A DNA stretch of 64,000 nucleotides from Bradyrhizobium sp. CCGUVB1N3. Its GTDB lineage: Bacteria; Pseudomonadota; Alphaproteobacteria; Rhizobiales; Xanthobacteraceae. This document shows, piece after piece, positions 7,836 to 16,302 of this stretch. A model generated the notes under the pieces. It saw only the letters and a program-made list of their open reading frames with translations. It was not told where the DNA came from and searched no databases. Made by a program: the position numbers and the translations under genes. The stretch spans positions 1,674,001 to 1,738,000 of the forward strand of contig NZ_JANADR010000001.1 of the NCBI RefSeq assembly GCF_024199925.1, read 5' to 3'. Position 1 is the first letter of the stretch, and each line of letters opens with the position of its first letter.

Positions 7836-10517
7836 TCACTTCTGGACACATTGCTGGACGAACTTGACGCGGTCCGCCATGCCGAGCCCCTGCGCCTCGG
7901 CCTGCTTGCGACACCCCTCGCGCTTGTCGATTCGGAGCTGGACCTTATCGACCAGGCTCAGGCCGACAGTGCCGACTTGTGGTACGGCCGATGCCATTTT
8001 TCCGTCGTCCGCCGACGGACCGTCGCCGGCCGCACGCGCGGCCTCCTGCAGCCGCTTGACGTCCTCCGGGCTCAGCTTTGGCCGATCGATGTCCAGCGCG
8101 ATCCTGTTGATCTTGCCGGTGAAGGCGAACGGCGCCTGATAGTCGTTGTCGTCGACCGGCGTGCCGGTGTCGGAGCCGATGTCGAACGCCTCGTCCCATT
8201 GCAATATGAGAGGAAGCGTGTGTTCCATCTTCTCCGTGGCCACGGCGTTGCCGTCGACTTTCAGCGTGCCGGTACCGCCCTGTCCGATGCCGCTATAGTT
8301 TCCGAACACCATGGTGGCAGCGCCGAGACCGTCATATCTGAAGTCGAACTCGATTACGTGCTTGCCGGGCGTCAACTCCGGCCCCTCCCAGCGCACGCGC
8401 TTGAGGTCGACGAGATTCCACGTGAACACGGGCTTGTTCTTCAGGAGATAGAGGCCATAACCGGCGAAGCGGCCGCCTTGTGTCACCAGCATGCCCTCGG
8501 CGCCTCCCTGCGGAATGTCCACATCGGCCTTGAAGGTGTAGGACGAGTTGAGCAGGCTCGGCGCATCGCCATTGGGCGTGCCGGTCAGCGGCCGCGTCCA
8601 CGCAAAGCTCGTGCGGCCCGCGCTCAGGCTCGGACGCGGCGTGACCAGCCGGGCGGCCACCGATGAATCGAGCGGCAGCACCTGGTATTTCTCCGCCTCC
8701 TTCCAGAACAGCGCCTGCAGTTCCTTCAGCTTGTCCGGATACTTGGCCGCGACGTCCTCTGCCTGCGTCCAGTCGTTGCGGAGATCATAGAGCTCCCATG
8801 GGTAATCCTGCGGGCTCGGCAGTTTCGCAATCGTCACCCACGGCGGACGCAGGACCTTGGTGCTCGCGATCCAACCGTCATTGTAGATGGCGCGATCCGC
8901 AAACATCTCGAAATACTGCGTCGTGTGGGTGGATGGTGCGTTCGCCTTACTGGCATCGAACGTGTACATCATGCTGACGCCCTCGATCGGACTCTGCTTG
9001 ATGCCATCGACGAATTCCGGCTGCTTGATCTGAGCCGCCTCAAGGATGGTCGGCACGATATCGATGACGTGGTGAAACTGAGTCCGGATGCCACCCTTGT
9101 CCTTGATCACCGCCGGCCAGGAGATCGCCATGCCCTGGCGCGTGCCGCCGAAGTGGGACACAATCTGCTTGGTCCAGGAGAACGGCGTGTCGAACGCCCA
9201 GGCCCAGCCGATCGACATGTGGTTGTAGGTGCGGTCAGTACCCCAGACGTCGTAGAAGTACTTGAGCTGATCCTCGACCGACGGGTTGATCTGGTTGAAC
9301 ATCGCCACTTCGTTAGGCGTACCGTTCGGCTGGCCTTCCGCGCTCGTTCCGTTGTCGCCCTCGATGTAGATGATCATCGTGTTGTCAAGCTTGCCCATAT
9401 CCTGAATGGACTGGATCACCCGACCGATTTCATTGTCGGCGTAGGCGGCAAACGCGGCAAAGACTTCGGCCTGGCGGACAAAGAGCTTCTTCTCGTCGGC
9501 CGAAAGCTGATCCCATTCCTTGATCAGATCCTTCGGCCACGGCGTTAGCTTTGCATTCTGCGGAATGACGCCGAGCCGCTTCTGGTTCTCGAAGATCGTG
9601 TCGCGCAGTTTGTTCCAACCCTGGTCGAACAGATGCATGTCGCTGATCTTCTTGACCCACTCCGGCGTCGGGTGGTGCGGCGCGTGGGTTGCGCCGGGAG
9701 CGAATTTCACGAAGAACGGCGTGTCCGGCGACAGCGCGTTCATCCGATTCACATAATCGATCGCCTCGTCCGCCATCGCGGTGACCAGATTCCAGCCGGG
9801 CTTTCCTTGGAAGGGATAGATTGGCGTGGTGTTGCGAACCAGATTGCCCGGCTCCCATTGGTTAGTGTCACCACCCATGAAGCCGTAGAAATATTCGAAG
9901 CCCATGCCGGTCGGCCACTGGTCGAACGGACCGGCCTGGCTCGACTGGTATTCAGGTGTGTTGTGGTTCTTGCCGAACCAGGCGGTGCGATAGCCGTTGT
10001 CCGTCAGAATCCGGCCGATCGTCGCCTTATCCTTCGTGATGACGCTGTCATAGCCGGGATAACCGGTCGCCTGTTCGGCGACCACGCCATAGCCGACCGA
10101 ATGATGATTGCGCCCGGTGATCAGCGCGGCGCGCGTCGGCGAGCACAGCGCCGTTGAGTGGAAATTGGTGTAGCGCAGCCCGTTCTGTGCGATGCGGTCG
10201 AGCGCAGGCGTCGGGATCACGCCGCCAAAGGTGCTCGGCACGCCATAGCCGGCATCATCGGTGATGATCAGCAAAACATTCGGCGCGCCTTTCGGCGGCA
10301 CGACGCGCGACGGCCAATATGGTTTCGACTCCCTGGCGTCGCGTTCGATCTTGCCGCCGAATTTTTGTGGCGGGGGCGGAAGCTGATCGCCCGGAATCGT
10401 GATCGTCGCGGCGGGAGATCCGGGCGGTGGCGCACCTTGTTGTGCTTGCTGCGCGTTCGCGGGAGCAGACAATGCTGATGTCAGGATCAGCGCGACAAAG
10501 GTCTTGCGAATATTCAT
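7836..10517 (-). CDS. Secreted arylsulfatase-family enzyme with PsiF-like tail
   Basis: 893 residues from the ATG at 10517, which is followed by a clear signal peptide (MNIRKTFVALILTSALSAPANA). The sulfatase fold is shown by VLLIITDDAGYG (metal-binding Asp87/Asp88) and CSPTRAALITGRN (Cys125, the CxPxR site converted to formylglycine), and further on by GDNGTSAEGQ and WAWAFDTPFSWTKQ. It should hydrolyse sulfate esters (or a related phospho-ester) in the periplasm. Length and order match large type I arylsulfatases of the AtsA/Pseudomonas kind. The last 25 residues (CRKQAEAQGL...FVQQC) resemble one PsiF repeat, an unusual addition. A FixK/FNR-type box sits 62 bases before the start. A formylglycine-generating enzyme is not encoded in the window. 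Confidence 0.92.
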   Translation of the reverse strand: MNIRKTFVALILTSALSAPANAQQAQQGAPPPGSPAATITIPGDQLPPPPQKFGGKIERDARESKPYWPSRVVPPKGAPNVLLIITDDAGYGVPSTFGGVIPTPALDRIAQNGLRYTNFHSTALCSPTRAALITGRNHHSVGYGVVAEQATGYPGYDSVITKDKATIGRILTDNGYRTAWFGKNHNTPEYQSSQAGPFDQWPTGMGFEYFYGFMGGDTNQWEPGNLVRNTTPIYPFQGKPGWNLVTAMADEAIDYVNRMNALSPDTPFFVKFAPGATHAPHHPTPEWVKKISDMHLFDQGWNKLRDTIFENQKRLGVIPQNAKLTPWPKDLIKEWDQLSADEKKLFVRQAEVFAAFAAYADNEIGRVIQSIQDMGKLDNTMIIYIEGDNGTSAEGQPNGTPNEVAMFNQINPSVEDQLKYFYDVWGTDRTYNHMSIGWAWAFDTPFSWTKQIVSHFGGTRQGMAISWPAVIKDKGGIRTQFHHVIDIVPTILEAAQIKQPEFVDGIKQSPIEGVSMMYTFDASKANAPSTHTTQYFEMFADRAIYNDGWIASTKVLRPPWVTIAKLPSPQDYPWELYDLRNDWTQAEDVAAKYPDKLKELQALFWKEAEKYQVLPLDSSVAARLVTPRPSLSAGRTSFAWTRPLTGTPNGDAPSLLNSSYTFKADVDIPQGGAEGMLVTQGGRFAGYGLYLLKNKPVFTWNLVDLKRVRWEGPELTPGKHVIEFDFRYDGLGAATMVFGNYSGIGQGGTGTLKVDGNAVATEKMEHTLPLILQWDEAFDIGSDTGTPVDDNDYQAPFAFTGKINRIALDIDRPKLSPEDVKRLQEAARAAGDGPSADDGKMASAVPQVGTVGLSLVDKVQLRIDKREGCRKQAEAQGLGMADRVKFVQQCVQK

Positions 10518-10550
10518 TGCAAAATCCTCGGCGATACGCGGACGCGCGCA

Positions 10551-10592
10551 ATTTGAGGAGCCTTCGGAACCGCAGATGTTGACCCAGATCAA
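10551..10592 (-). promoter_or_regulatory. FixK/FNR-type promoter of the arylsulfatase operon
   Basis: The box TTGATCTGGGTCAA (minus strand, 10579-10592) fits the Bradyrhizobium FixK2 pattern TTG(A/C)-N6-(T/G)CAA and the general FNR pattern. A -10-like TCAAAT (10551-10556) follows after 22 bases, the spacing of a class II activated promoter. It lies about 35-60 bases before the start codon. The inference is that the downstream operon is switched on under low oxygen. Confidence 0.65.
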
Positions 10593-10753
10593 CCCACTCC
10601 AAAGTGGTTACTCCGGAATAGTGAGGGGTTCGACGGGAGCGACGCGCCGACCAGCGGTATCGGATTGTGTAGTACGCAAGGTGACTCCGCAGCCGAATAC
10701 CGCAAACGAGCGACGTTGTGTTCTTTCGATCACAACCTGCTGCAAACGACTCC

Positions 10754-10766
10754 AGTTGTTGCAACT
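10754..10766 (+). promoter_or_regulatory. Perfect dyad, candidate operator
   Basis: AGTTG-TTG-CAACT lies 95 bases upstream of the porin-like gene, with a second inverted repeat (GTTGTG-N10-CACAAC) 18 bases before it. No regulator family is recognised from the motif. Confidence 0.3.
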
Positions 10767-10860
10767 GTACCATAGCCGCGTGCGGCGAGGCTGCTAGATT
10801 GTCTGCACTTGCATTCGGCGTGTGAGCGCGACTCGTGGTTTAACGAAGAAGGGGATCACC

Positions 10861-11913
10861 ATGAGAGTGACGAAAGCATGTGTCGCTGCTGCATTTGCAG
10901 CAATTGTATCGGCGCCGTCGACAGCGTTGGCAGATGAAGGTGGAGTGAGCTTCTGGATTCCCGGCCTGTACGGCAGCCTCGCAGCCACGCCACAGCAGCC
11001 CGGGCTGTCGGTTGCCGCAATCTATTATCACACATCGGTATCCGCCGGCGGTGACGTCGCGCGGGCGCGAGAGATCACGATCGGCCGCTTCCCCGCAAAC
11101 CTGACGGCGACGTTGAACGCCAACCTCAACGCCAATGTAGACCTCGGCTTGCTGAACGCGACCTACGTCTTTGCCACGCCGGTGCTGGGTGGACAGGCGG
11201 CCGTCGGGCTGTTGGGGCTCTATGGCGCCAACAGCACCTCGCTCGCCGGCCTGCTGACCGGCACGCTTTCGACGCCGGGCGGCTCAATCCCCTTCTCGCG
11301 CTTCGACTCCATCAGCGACTCCATCATGGGCTTTGGCGATCTGATCCCGCAATTTTCACTGCGGTGGAATGCCGGCGTGCACAACTACATGACTTATGTC
11401 ACGGGAGACATCCCGGTCGGCGCTTATAGCCCAACACGCCTTGCCAATATCGGGATCGGACACGGGGCGATCGACGCCGGCGGCGGTTACACCTATTTCA
11501 ATCCGCAGACCGGACACGAAATTTCGGGCGTGCTCGGTTTCACCTACAATTTCAAGAACACGGATACCCAGTATCAGAATGGCGTGGACATGCACTTCGA
11601 TTGGGGCGCATCGCAATTCTTGACCAAGCAGGTTCAAGTCGGGCTCGTCGGATACGTCTACCAGCAGCTCGGCTGCGATAGTGGCTCCGGCGACCGCGTC
11701 GGCTGCTTCCGCTCGAGGGTTGGTGGCATCGGCCCGCAGATAGGATTTATCTTCCCGGTCGGCGACATGCAGGGTTATCTGAACTTCAAGGGCTACAAGG
11801 AATTCGCCGCCGAAAACCGGCCCGAGGGCTGGAACGCGTGGGTGACCTTCGTCATCTCGCCGCCCGCGCCGCCTCCAGCGGTCACGCCAACCAAGCACGT
11901 GATCACGAAATAA
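10861..11913 (+). CDS. Outer membrane SphA/MetA-pathway-type protein
   Basis: 350 residues from the ATG at 10861 (AAGAAGGGGATCACC before it). The signal peptide MRVTKACVAAAFAAIVSAPSTALA is followed by a beta-rich sequence with features of the COG4313 family (putative outer-membrane channels next to aromatic-degradation or sulfatase genes): GVSFWIPGLYGSLAA at the mature N-terminus, YMTYVTGDIPVGAY, GAIDAGGGYTYFNPQTGHEISGV in the middle, and the C-terminal strand GWNAWVTFVIS. The likely role is uptake of a hydrophobic or aromatic substrate. It is divergent from the arylsulfatase, so it could deliver that enzyme's substrate. The last 20 residues are a Pro-rich tail. Confidence 0.75.
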   Translation: MRVTKACVAAAFAAIVSAPSTALADEGGVSFWIPGLYGSLAATPQQPGLSVAAIYYHTSVSAGGDVARAREITIGRFPANLTATLNANLNANVDLGLLNATYVFATPVLGGQAAVGLLGLYGANSTSLAGLLTGTLSTPGGSIPFSRFDSISDSIMGFGDLIPQFSLRWNAGVHNYMTYVTGDIPVGAYSPTRLANIGIGHGAIDAGGGYTYFNPQTGHEISGVLGFTYNFKNTDTQYQNGVDMHFDWGASQFLTKQVQVGLVGYVYQQLGCDSGSGDRVGCFRSRVGGIGPQIGFIFPVGDMQGYLNFKGYKEFAAENRPEGWNAWVTFVISPPAPPPAVTPTKHVITK

Positions 11914-12368
11914 CAACTTCCCAAACACGCAGTCGCGCGTTTTGGGTCGCAGCCCCTCGTCAGCTCTGATTGGTGCTCAAGCCGACAGCGTTCCGCGTCT
12001 CCTCGAAAAAAGTTCGACTCGCTTTGCGTTAGATCAAGACCGCGCGTGGCGGCTCCCATTCTAAAAGGAGAAAGAAACGCATTCGTATGCGCTGCCGCAG
12101 GAGGCAGGTCATGACGCAACGATGTGGGCCTGAAGATCTCCGCGGCGAGGGTTCCGGTACGGGCGAGCCGCAATCTACCTTCGATCGCCTTTTGAGGGAG
12201 TATTTCGCAATCTCGCTTTCGGCCACTCTCGGCACAGGAGCCGATGGAGCGAGGCTGCTCGAAGTCAGCTACGACAGGACCTGTTCGATCGTGCCGACCC
12301 GAACAATCCCGGGTCAATTGGTCAACCCTGCCGGCATAACCAGTGCAGTTCTAGGAATGGAGACAAAG
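11914..12368 (+). other. Leader/intergenic region with a FixK-like box
   Basis: 455 bases between the porin-like gene and the small secreted protein gene. At 12024-12037 is TTGCGTTAGATCAA, which fits TTG(A/C)-N6-(T/G)CAA. An ATG at 12111 with a strong AGGAGG site is in frame with the next gene and would add 86 residues before its signal peptide. That extension has no recognisable feature and would bury the signal sequence, so I treat it as non-coding, though this is not certain. Confidence 0.4.
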
Positions 12369-12740
12369 ATGAACGCCATCCTATTCTCACTTGCAATCCT
12401 TGGAAGCCTTCCGACCATACCTGTATCCGATCGTGTTCCCGAATTGAAGGTCGAGGCGCTCTGCAAGGCGACGTCCGAAACGGACAAGGCCATGGGGTTG
12501 GTGCTGGCGCAGAGTGTTGCCGATTGCATGCGCGACGAAACAGCGGCGCAACAGCAACTCGGCACAGTATGGTCGACGACCAAGCCGGCTGTCCGCGACG
12601 CATGCGAGGGGGAGGCTAGCTCGGGCGGAATGCAAAGCTATGTCGATCTGCTCACCTGCATTCAGTTGACGGACACGGCGAGTGCAACGTCACCCGCGCC
12701 GCCGCTCAGAGGCGCCAGCAAGAATCGAAAGAAGCAGTAG
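12369..12740 (+). CDS. Small secreted hypothetical protein
   Basis: 123 residues from the ATG at 12369 (GGAG, 6 bases spacing). A hydrophobic N-terminus (MNAILFSLAILGSLPTIPV) suggests export. The mature part is mostly helical with four cysteines (ALCKA, ADCMR, DACEG, LTCIQ) that could form two disulfides, and a basic tail (RGASKNRKKQ). No family recognised. A hairpin follows at 12750-12768. Confidence 0.6.
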   Translation: MNAILFSLAILGSLPTIPVSDRVPELKVEALCKATSETDKAMGLVLAQSVADCMRDETAAQQQLGTVWSTTKPAVRDACEGEASSGGMQSYVDLLTCIQLTDTASATSPAPPLRGASKNRKKQ

Positions 12741-12749
12741 CGAAAGCCG

Positions 12750-12768
12750 CCGGCCTCAGTGAGGCCGG
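12750..12768 (+). terminator. Hairpin after the small secreted protein gene
   Basis: CCGGCCTC-AGT-GAGGCCGG, 8-bp GC stem, followed by a weaker hairpin (CCCGC / GCGGG) and TTATT. It lies between convergent genes and could serve either strand. No long T tract, so termination is likely but not proven. Confidence 0.45.
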
Positions 12769-12867
12769 TCCCGCTGCGTGGCGGGTTATTCCAAAAACAC
12801 CTACTCAGATCTTGATCCGCAAGATATTGATCATCAATGCGATGGTATCCTTGCGGGTGGAGTCCGC

Positions 12868-13950
12868 TCAGCGCACACGTAGACCACTCTCAGCATCAAA
12901 AACGAATGTGCGTGACGGCGTCAGCGAGACACCGATGCGCTCGCCTTGCCTGCCGGCAAACTGCTTGGGGGCCTTCACGGCGATGAAGTCATTTTCGTCT
13001 TTGACCGTCACAAGCGTGTGGTCGCCGATCAGCTCGTTGGCGTAAATTTCGCCCTTCAGATCGCCCTTGTCGTGCTCAACGATCGTACAGTCTTCAGGCC
13101 GCACGCCGAGGACGGCCTTGGCGATCTTGCCCGACACCGGTGACATCAGCTGGGCTCCGTGGCCCATGAAGGCCCTACCGTCCAGAGCCCCATGGATGAT
13201 GTTCATAGGCGGTGAGCCGATGAATTGGGCGACGAACAGATTGGCAGGATCGTTGTACGTGTTCACCGGCGTATCGAGCTGCTGCAGAACTCCCTTTTCC
13301 AGAATCGCGACCCGGTGGGCCAGGGTCATGGCTTCAATCTGGTCGTGAGTGACATAGATTGTCGTGATGCCTAGCGACTGCTGCATGTGTTTCAGTTCGG
13401 CGCGCATGTGACCACGAAGCTTGGCATCGAGATTTGAAAGCGGCTCATCCATGAGAAACACCGACGGGCGGCGGATGATGGCCCGAGCCAGAGCAACCCG
13501 CTGACGCTGGCCTCCGGATAGCTCTCGGGGGTAGCGGTCGAGTAGGGTCTGGAGTTGAACCTGAGCGGCAGCCTCCTTGATCGCGGCGGTACGCTCAGCT
13601 TCGGGAACGCGGCGAACCTTGAGCGGAAAGCCGATGTTCTCGGCCACGGTCTTGTGCGGGTAGAGCGCGTAGGACTGAAACACCATCGAGATGTCGCGGT
13701 ATTTCGGCAAGATGTCGGTAACATCGCGGTCGCCGATCAGCACGCGGCCGGCGGTGGCCGTCTCGAGGCCGGAGAGAATGCGGAGCGCGGTGGTCTTTCC
13801 TGAGCCGGAAGCGCCGAGCAGCACCAGGAATTCGCCCGGCGCGATGTCTAGATTGAATTCCTCGAGTACCTTCACGGTACCGAAATATTTCCGCACTTTG
13901 TCGAAACGGACCGGGACCTGGCGAGCGGCGCCTGAAATCGTCTTGTTCAT
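12868..13950 (-). CDS. CUT1-type sugar/polyol ABC transporter, ATP-binding subunit (UgpC/MalK-like)
   Basis: 360 residues. Walker A is GASGSGKT (46-53). The Q-loop (VFQSYALYPHKTV), signature LSGGQRQRVALARAI, Walker B VFLMDEPLSNLDAKLR and the switch His (VTHDQIEAM) are all intact. A C-terminal TOBE region (LGVRPEDCTIV) is typical of MalK/UgpC. It hydrolyses ATP on the cytoplasmic side for the two permeases encoded just upstream. The start is the ATG at 13950, with AAGGGA as ribosome-binding site inside the end of the permease gene 4 bases away. Last gene of a four-gene operon. Confidence 0.93.
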   Translation of the reverse strand: MNKTISGAARQVPVRFDKVRKYFGTVKVLEEFNLDIAPGEFLVLLGASGSGKTTALRILSGLETATAGRVLIGDRDVTDILPKYRDISMVFQSYALYPHKTVAENIGFPLKVRRVPEAERTAAIKEAAAQVQLQTLLDRYPRELSGGQRQRVALARAIIRRPSVFLMDEPLSNLDAKLRGHMRAELKHMQQSLGITTIYVTHDQIEAMTLAHRVAILEKGVLQQLDTPVNTYNDPANLFVAQFIGSPPMNIIHGALDGRAFMGHGAQLMSPVSGKIAKAVLGVRPEDCTIVEHDKGDLKGEIYANELIGDHTLVTVKDENDFIAVKAPKQFAGRQGERIGVSLTPSRTFVFDAESGLRVR

Positions 13951-13954
13951 CCGC

Positions 13955-15139
13955 TCATCCCTTGACCGCGCCAAGCAAGACGCCTTTGGCGATATATCGC
14001 TGCAACACGACAGCCATGATGATCACCGGAAGGATCATGATCATGATAATGGCGCACATCTCCCACCAAAGAATGCCCCGCTCGCCCGTGTTCTTGGCGG
14101 CAACCATGATCGGCATGGTCTGGGCTCGAGCGGTCGTGAGGAAGATCGCAAAGAGATACTCGTTCCAATTGAGAATAAGCGTCAGCAGGGTGGTTGCAGC
14201 AAGCCCCGGACGGGTCAAGGGCAACACGATGTCCCAAAATATTTCGAAGCGTGATGAGCCATCGAGTTGTGCCGATTCCTCCAGTTCAACGGGAAGATTC
14301 GCGAAAAAGTCATGCATGAGCCAAACGACGATTGGCAGATTGGCTACCGCATAGACGATGATAAGCGCGAAGTGCGTGTCGATCATGCGGACCGACTGAA
14401 ACATCATGTAGACCGGAATAATGACAACGATCGGTGGCAATATGCGTTGAGATACGATCCAGAACAGAATGTCGTCATTTCCGAGCGTGGACTTGAAACG
14501 CCGCCCTAAACTGCGGGCAAGAAGGAAAAACAGGGCGAGGGCAATGGAGCCTGAAATCGTCCAATGAACATCGAAATAATTCGAAGCGACGATGGCCGAG
14601 AGGGCCAGCAGCACAAACACCACGATGTTCCCGAACTTCGGCTTGTAGCTAATGCGCGCCAGTGCGTAGGCAGCCATGGATCCGACCGCAATGCAAAGCG
14701 CGGTGGCGCCGAAACTGATCACAAAGGAATTCGTATAGGCCAGGTAGACCTTGCAAATCTGCGGCTCCATTTTTTCGATCTTGATAATCGGCGAAACAAT
14801 GAAGGCGAACAGATTGTAGACCAGCAGGAAAAGCTGGCGGCCGACGGAATAGGCATCGCAATAGGGGTCTGTTGCGAATTGCGCAGTCCAGCCCTTTAGC
14901 GTCGGTTGGAAATCGACAAAAGGGATAAAGAACGGTCCGTTATTGACGGTCGCGGCATCCTTGAAGGCCGTTATGACCACCCAGTAGATCGGAAAGAGCA
15001 CGAACAGCGACCAAAACAACAGGATGGCCCAGGCCAAAAGGTTGGCCATGAGGGACATCTTGCCCACGGCAGGCGGCTCGAACAGCCGCTGTCTGAAGGA
15101 CCGGTCCTCCCTGGAAATCTTGTAAGTCGCCCCGCTCAT
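13955..15139 (-). CDS. Sugar/polyol ABC transporter permease (MalG-like)
   Basis: 394 residues from the ATG at 15139, which overlaps the previous stop (ATGA). Multiple membrane helices are visible, with the cytoplasmic EAA loop EESAQLDGSSRFEIFWDIVLP near residues 290-315. The family is usually about 280-300 residues. Here there is a long periplasmic insertion plus an extra helix (VYNLFAFIVSPII) between the first helix and the conserved core, and another hydrophobic pair (IVVFVLLALSAIV, SIALALFFLLARSLG). The partner permease is also enlarged, pointing to a distinctive subgroup. Substrate unknown. Confidence 0.9.
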   Translation of the reverse strand: MSGATYKISREDRSFRQRLFEPPAVGKMSLMANLLAWAILLFWSLFVLFPIYWVVITAFKDAATVNNGPFFIPFVDFQPTLKGWTAQFATDPYCDAYSVGRQLFLLVYNLFAFIVSPIIKIEKMEPQICKVYLAYTNSFVISFGATALCIAVGSMAAYALARISYKPKFGNIVVFVLLALSAIVASNYFDVHWTISGSIALALFFLLARSLGRRFKSTLGNDDILFWIVSQRILPPIVVIIPVYMMFQSVRMIDTHFALIIVYAVANLPIVVWLMHDFFANLPVELEESAQLDGSSRFEIFWDIVLPLTRPGLAATTLLTLILNWNEYLFAIFLTTARAQTMPIMVAAKNTGERGILWWEMCAIIMIMILPVIIMAVVLQRYIAKGVLLGAVKG

Positions 15140-16293
15140 GCCCGCGCCTTGCGTAACCGTTTGAGAACCACATAATTGAAGAACGAGGAGCACACGACGA
15201 CGGTCAATATCAGGAGAAGATATGCCACGGCAGCAGAATCACCCATGTTATTGGCGCGCCAAAGAAACAGAGAATGCAGTGTCATTGACTCGGTTGCGAT
15301 CCCGGGCCCTCCGGCTGTCATGATGTTTGGCAGATCCACGATTTTGAACGCCTCGATCATACGAATGAGCATGACGGTTGCAGCGACTGGAAGAATCTGC
15401 GGCCAGGTGATTTCGCGGAAGATCTGGAAACTGGAGGCGCCATCGACCTGGGCGGCCTCGACATGATCCTTGGGCACGTTCTCCAGAGCGGCGAGCAGAA
15501 CGATGAACATGAAGGGGATCCATTGCCAGGAGTCCCCCAGGACAACAAACCAGCGGGCGGCCCAGGCATCGGTTGACCACGCCCAATTCCCGAGACCGAC
15601 CAATTGCCAGAAGGGCTGGAACGGACCTTTGGTCACGTCCAGAATCATCTTGAAGGCATAGCCCACCCCGAGCGGGGTGATCATGAGCGGGATGAAGAAC
15701 AGGATGCGGAAGAAATTCTTGCCGATGACGGGCTGCGAGCACAGGAACGCCAGCATCAGGCCGATGACGAACTGGATGGAGCAGCCGACGACGACATAGA
15801 ACAGGGTATTGAGCAGCGTGCCCCACTGATTGCCGGAGAGCAGGGTGGCGGCGAATAGAAGCGCAATGAACATAGCCATGGCAGCGCTGATCAACCGTCC
15901 GGCCAGGCCGACCCAGGTGGTTCCCCTGACGGCGGCGCGATAGAGCCACCACAGCAGAGCGCCAGCAACCACGAGGCTGAATACCCAGCCGGCGATGCTC
16001 ATGCTGGTGAAGCGGCCGAGGAAGTGAACCTGCTGGTTGCCGGTAAATTGGGCCGCGAAGTTCTCGAACCAGACCGTCCGGAATTTGAGACCGGTGGCCG
16101 AGAACCTGACATGACTGATCGCAAAGACGATTGTGTAGAAGGTCGGGAAGATCGCAAAGAGCAGGACAAGTGTCACAGCCGGGGCGATGAAGAACGTTCT
16201 CGAATGGCGGTCAAACCACTCGCCCCAGCTTTCACCCCGAGAAAGTCCAGCCGGGGAAATCCCCGGCTGGCTCGTAGCGGTCCCATCAGACAT
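15136..16293 (-). CDS. Sugar/polyol ABC transporter permease (MalF-like)
   Basis: 385 residues, about eight membrane helices, beginning with a cytoplasmic tail of about 30 residues. The EAA loop EAAQVDGASSFQIFREITWP lies about 90 residues from the C-terminus. The IVDLPNIMTAGGPG motif after it is common in CUT1 MalF/UgpA-type permeases. The stop overlaps the start of the next permease by 4 bases, showing translational coupling. The binding-protein gene ends upstream at 16303, 9 bases before this start. Confidence 0.9.
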   Translation of the reverse strand: MSDGTATSQPGISPAGLSRGESWGEWFDRHSRTFFIAPAVTLVLLFAIFPTFYTIVFAISHVRFSATGLKFRTVWFENFAAQFTGNQQVHFLGRFTSMSIAGWVFSLVVAGALLWWLYRAAVRGTTWVGLAGRLISAAMAMFIALLFAATLLSGNQWGTLLNTLFYVVVGCSIQFVIGLMLAFLCSQPVIGKNFFRILFFIPLMITPLGVGYAFKMILDVTKGPFQPFWQLVGLGNWAWSTDAWAARWFVVLGDSWQWIPFMFIVLLAALENVPKDHVEAAQVDGASSFQIFREITWPQILPVAATVMLIRMIEAFKIVDLPNIMTAGGPGIATESMTLHSLFLWRANNMGDSAAVAYLLLILTVVVCSSFFNYVVLKRLRKARA

Positions 16294-16302
16294 CAGGCTC
16301 GC

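Larger units (their letters stand above)
10518..10860. other. Divergent regulatory region between arylsulfatase and porin-like genes
   Basis: 343 bases, no coding. It contains the FixK-type box for the arylsulfatase operon (10579-10592), the inverted repeat GTTGTG-N10-CACAAC (10715-10736) and the perfect dyad AGTTG-TTG-CAACT (10754-10766). The last two lie on the side of the plus-strand gene. Confidence 0.6.
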
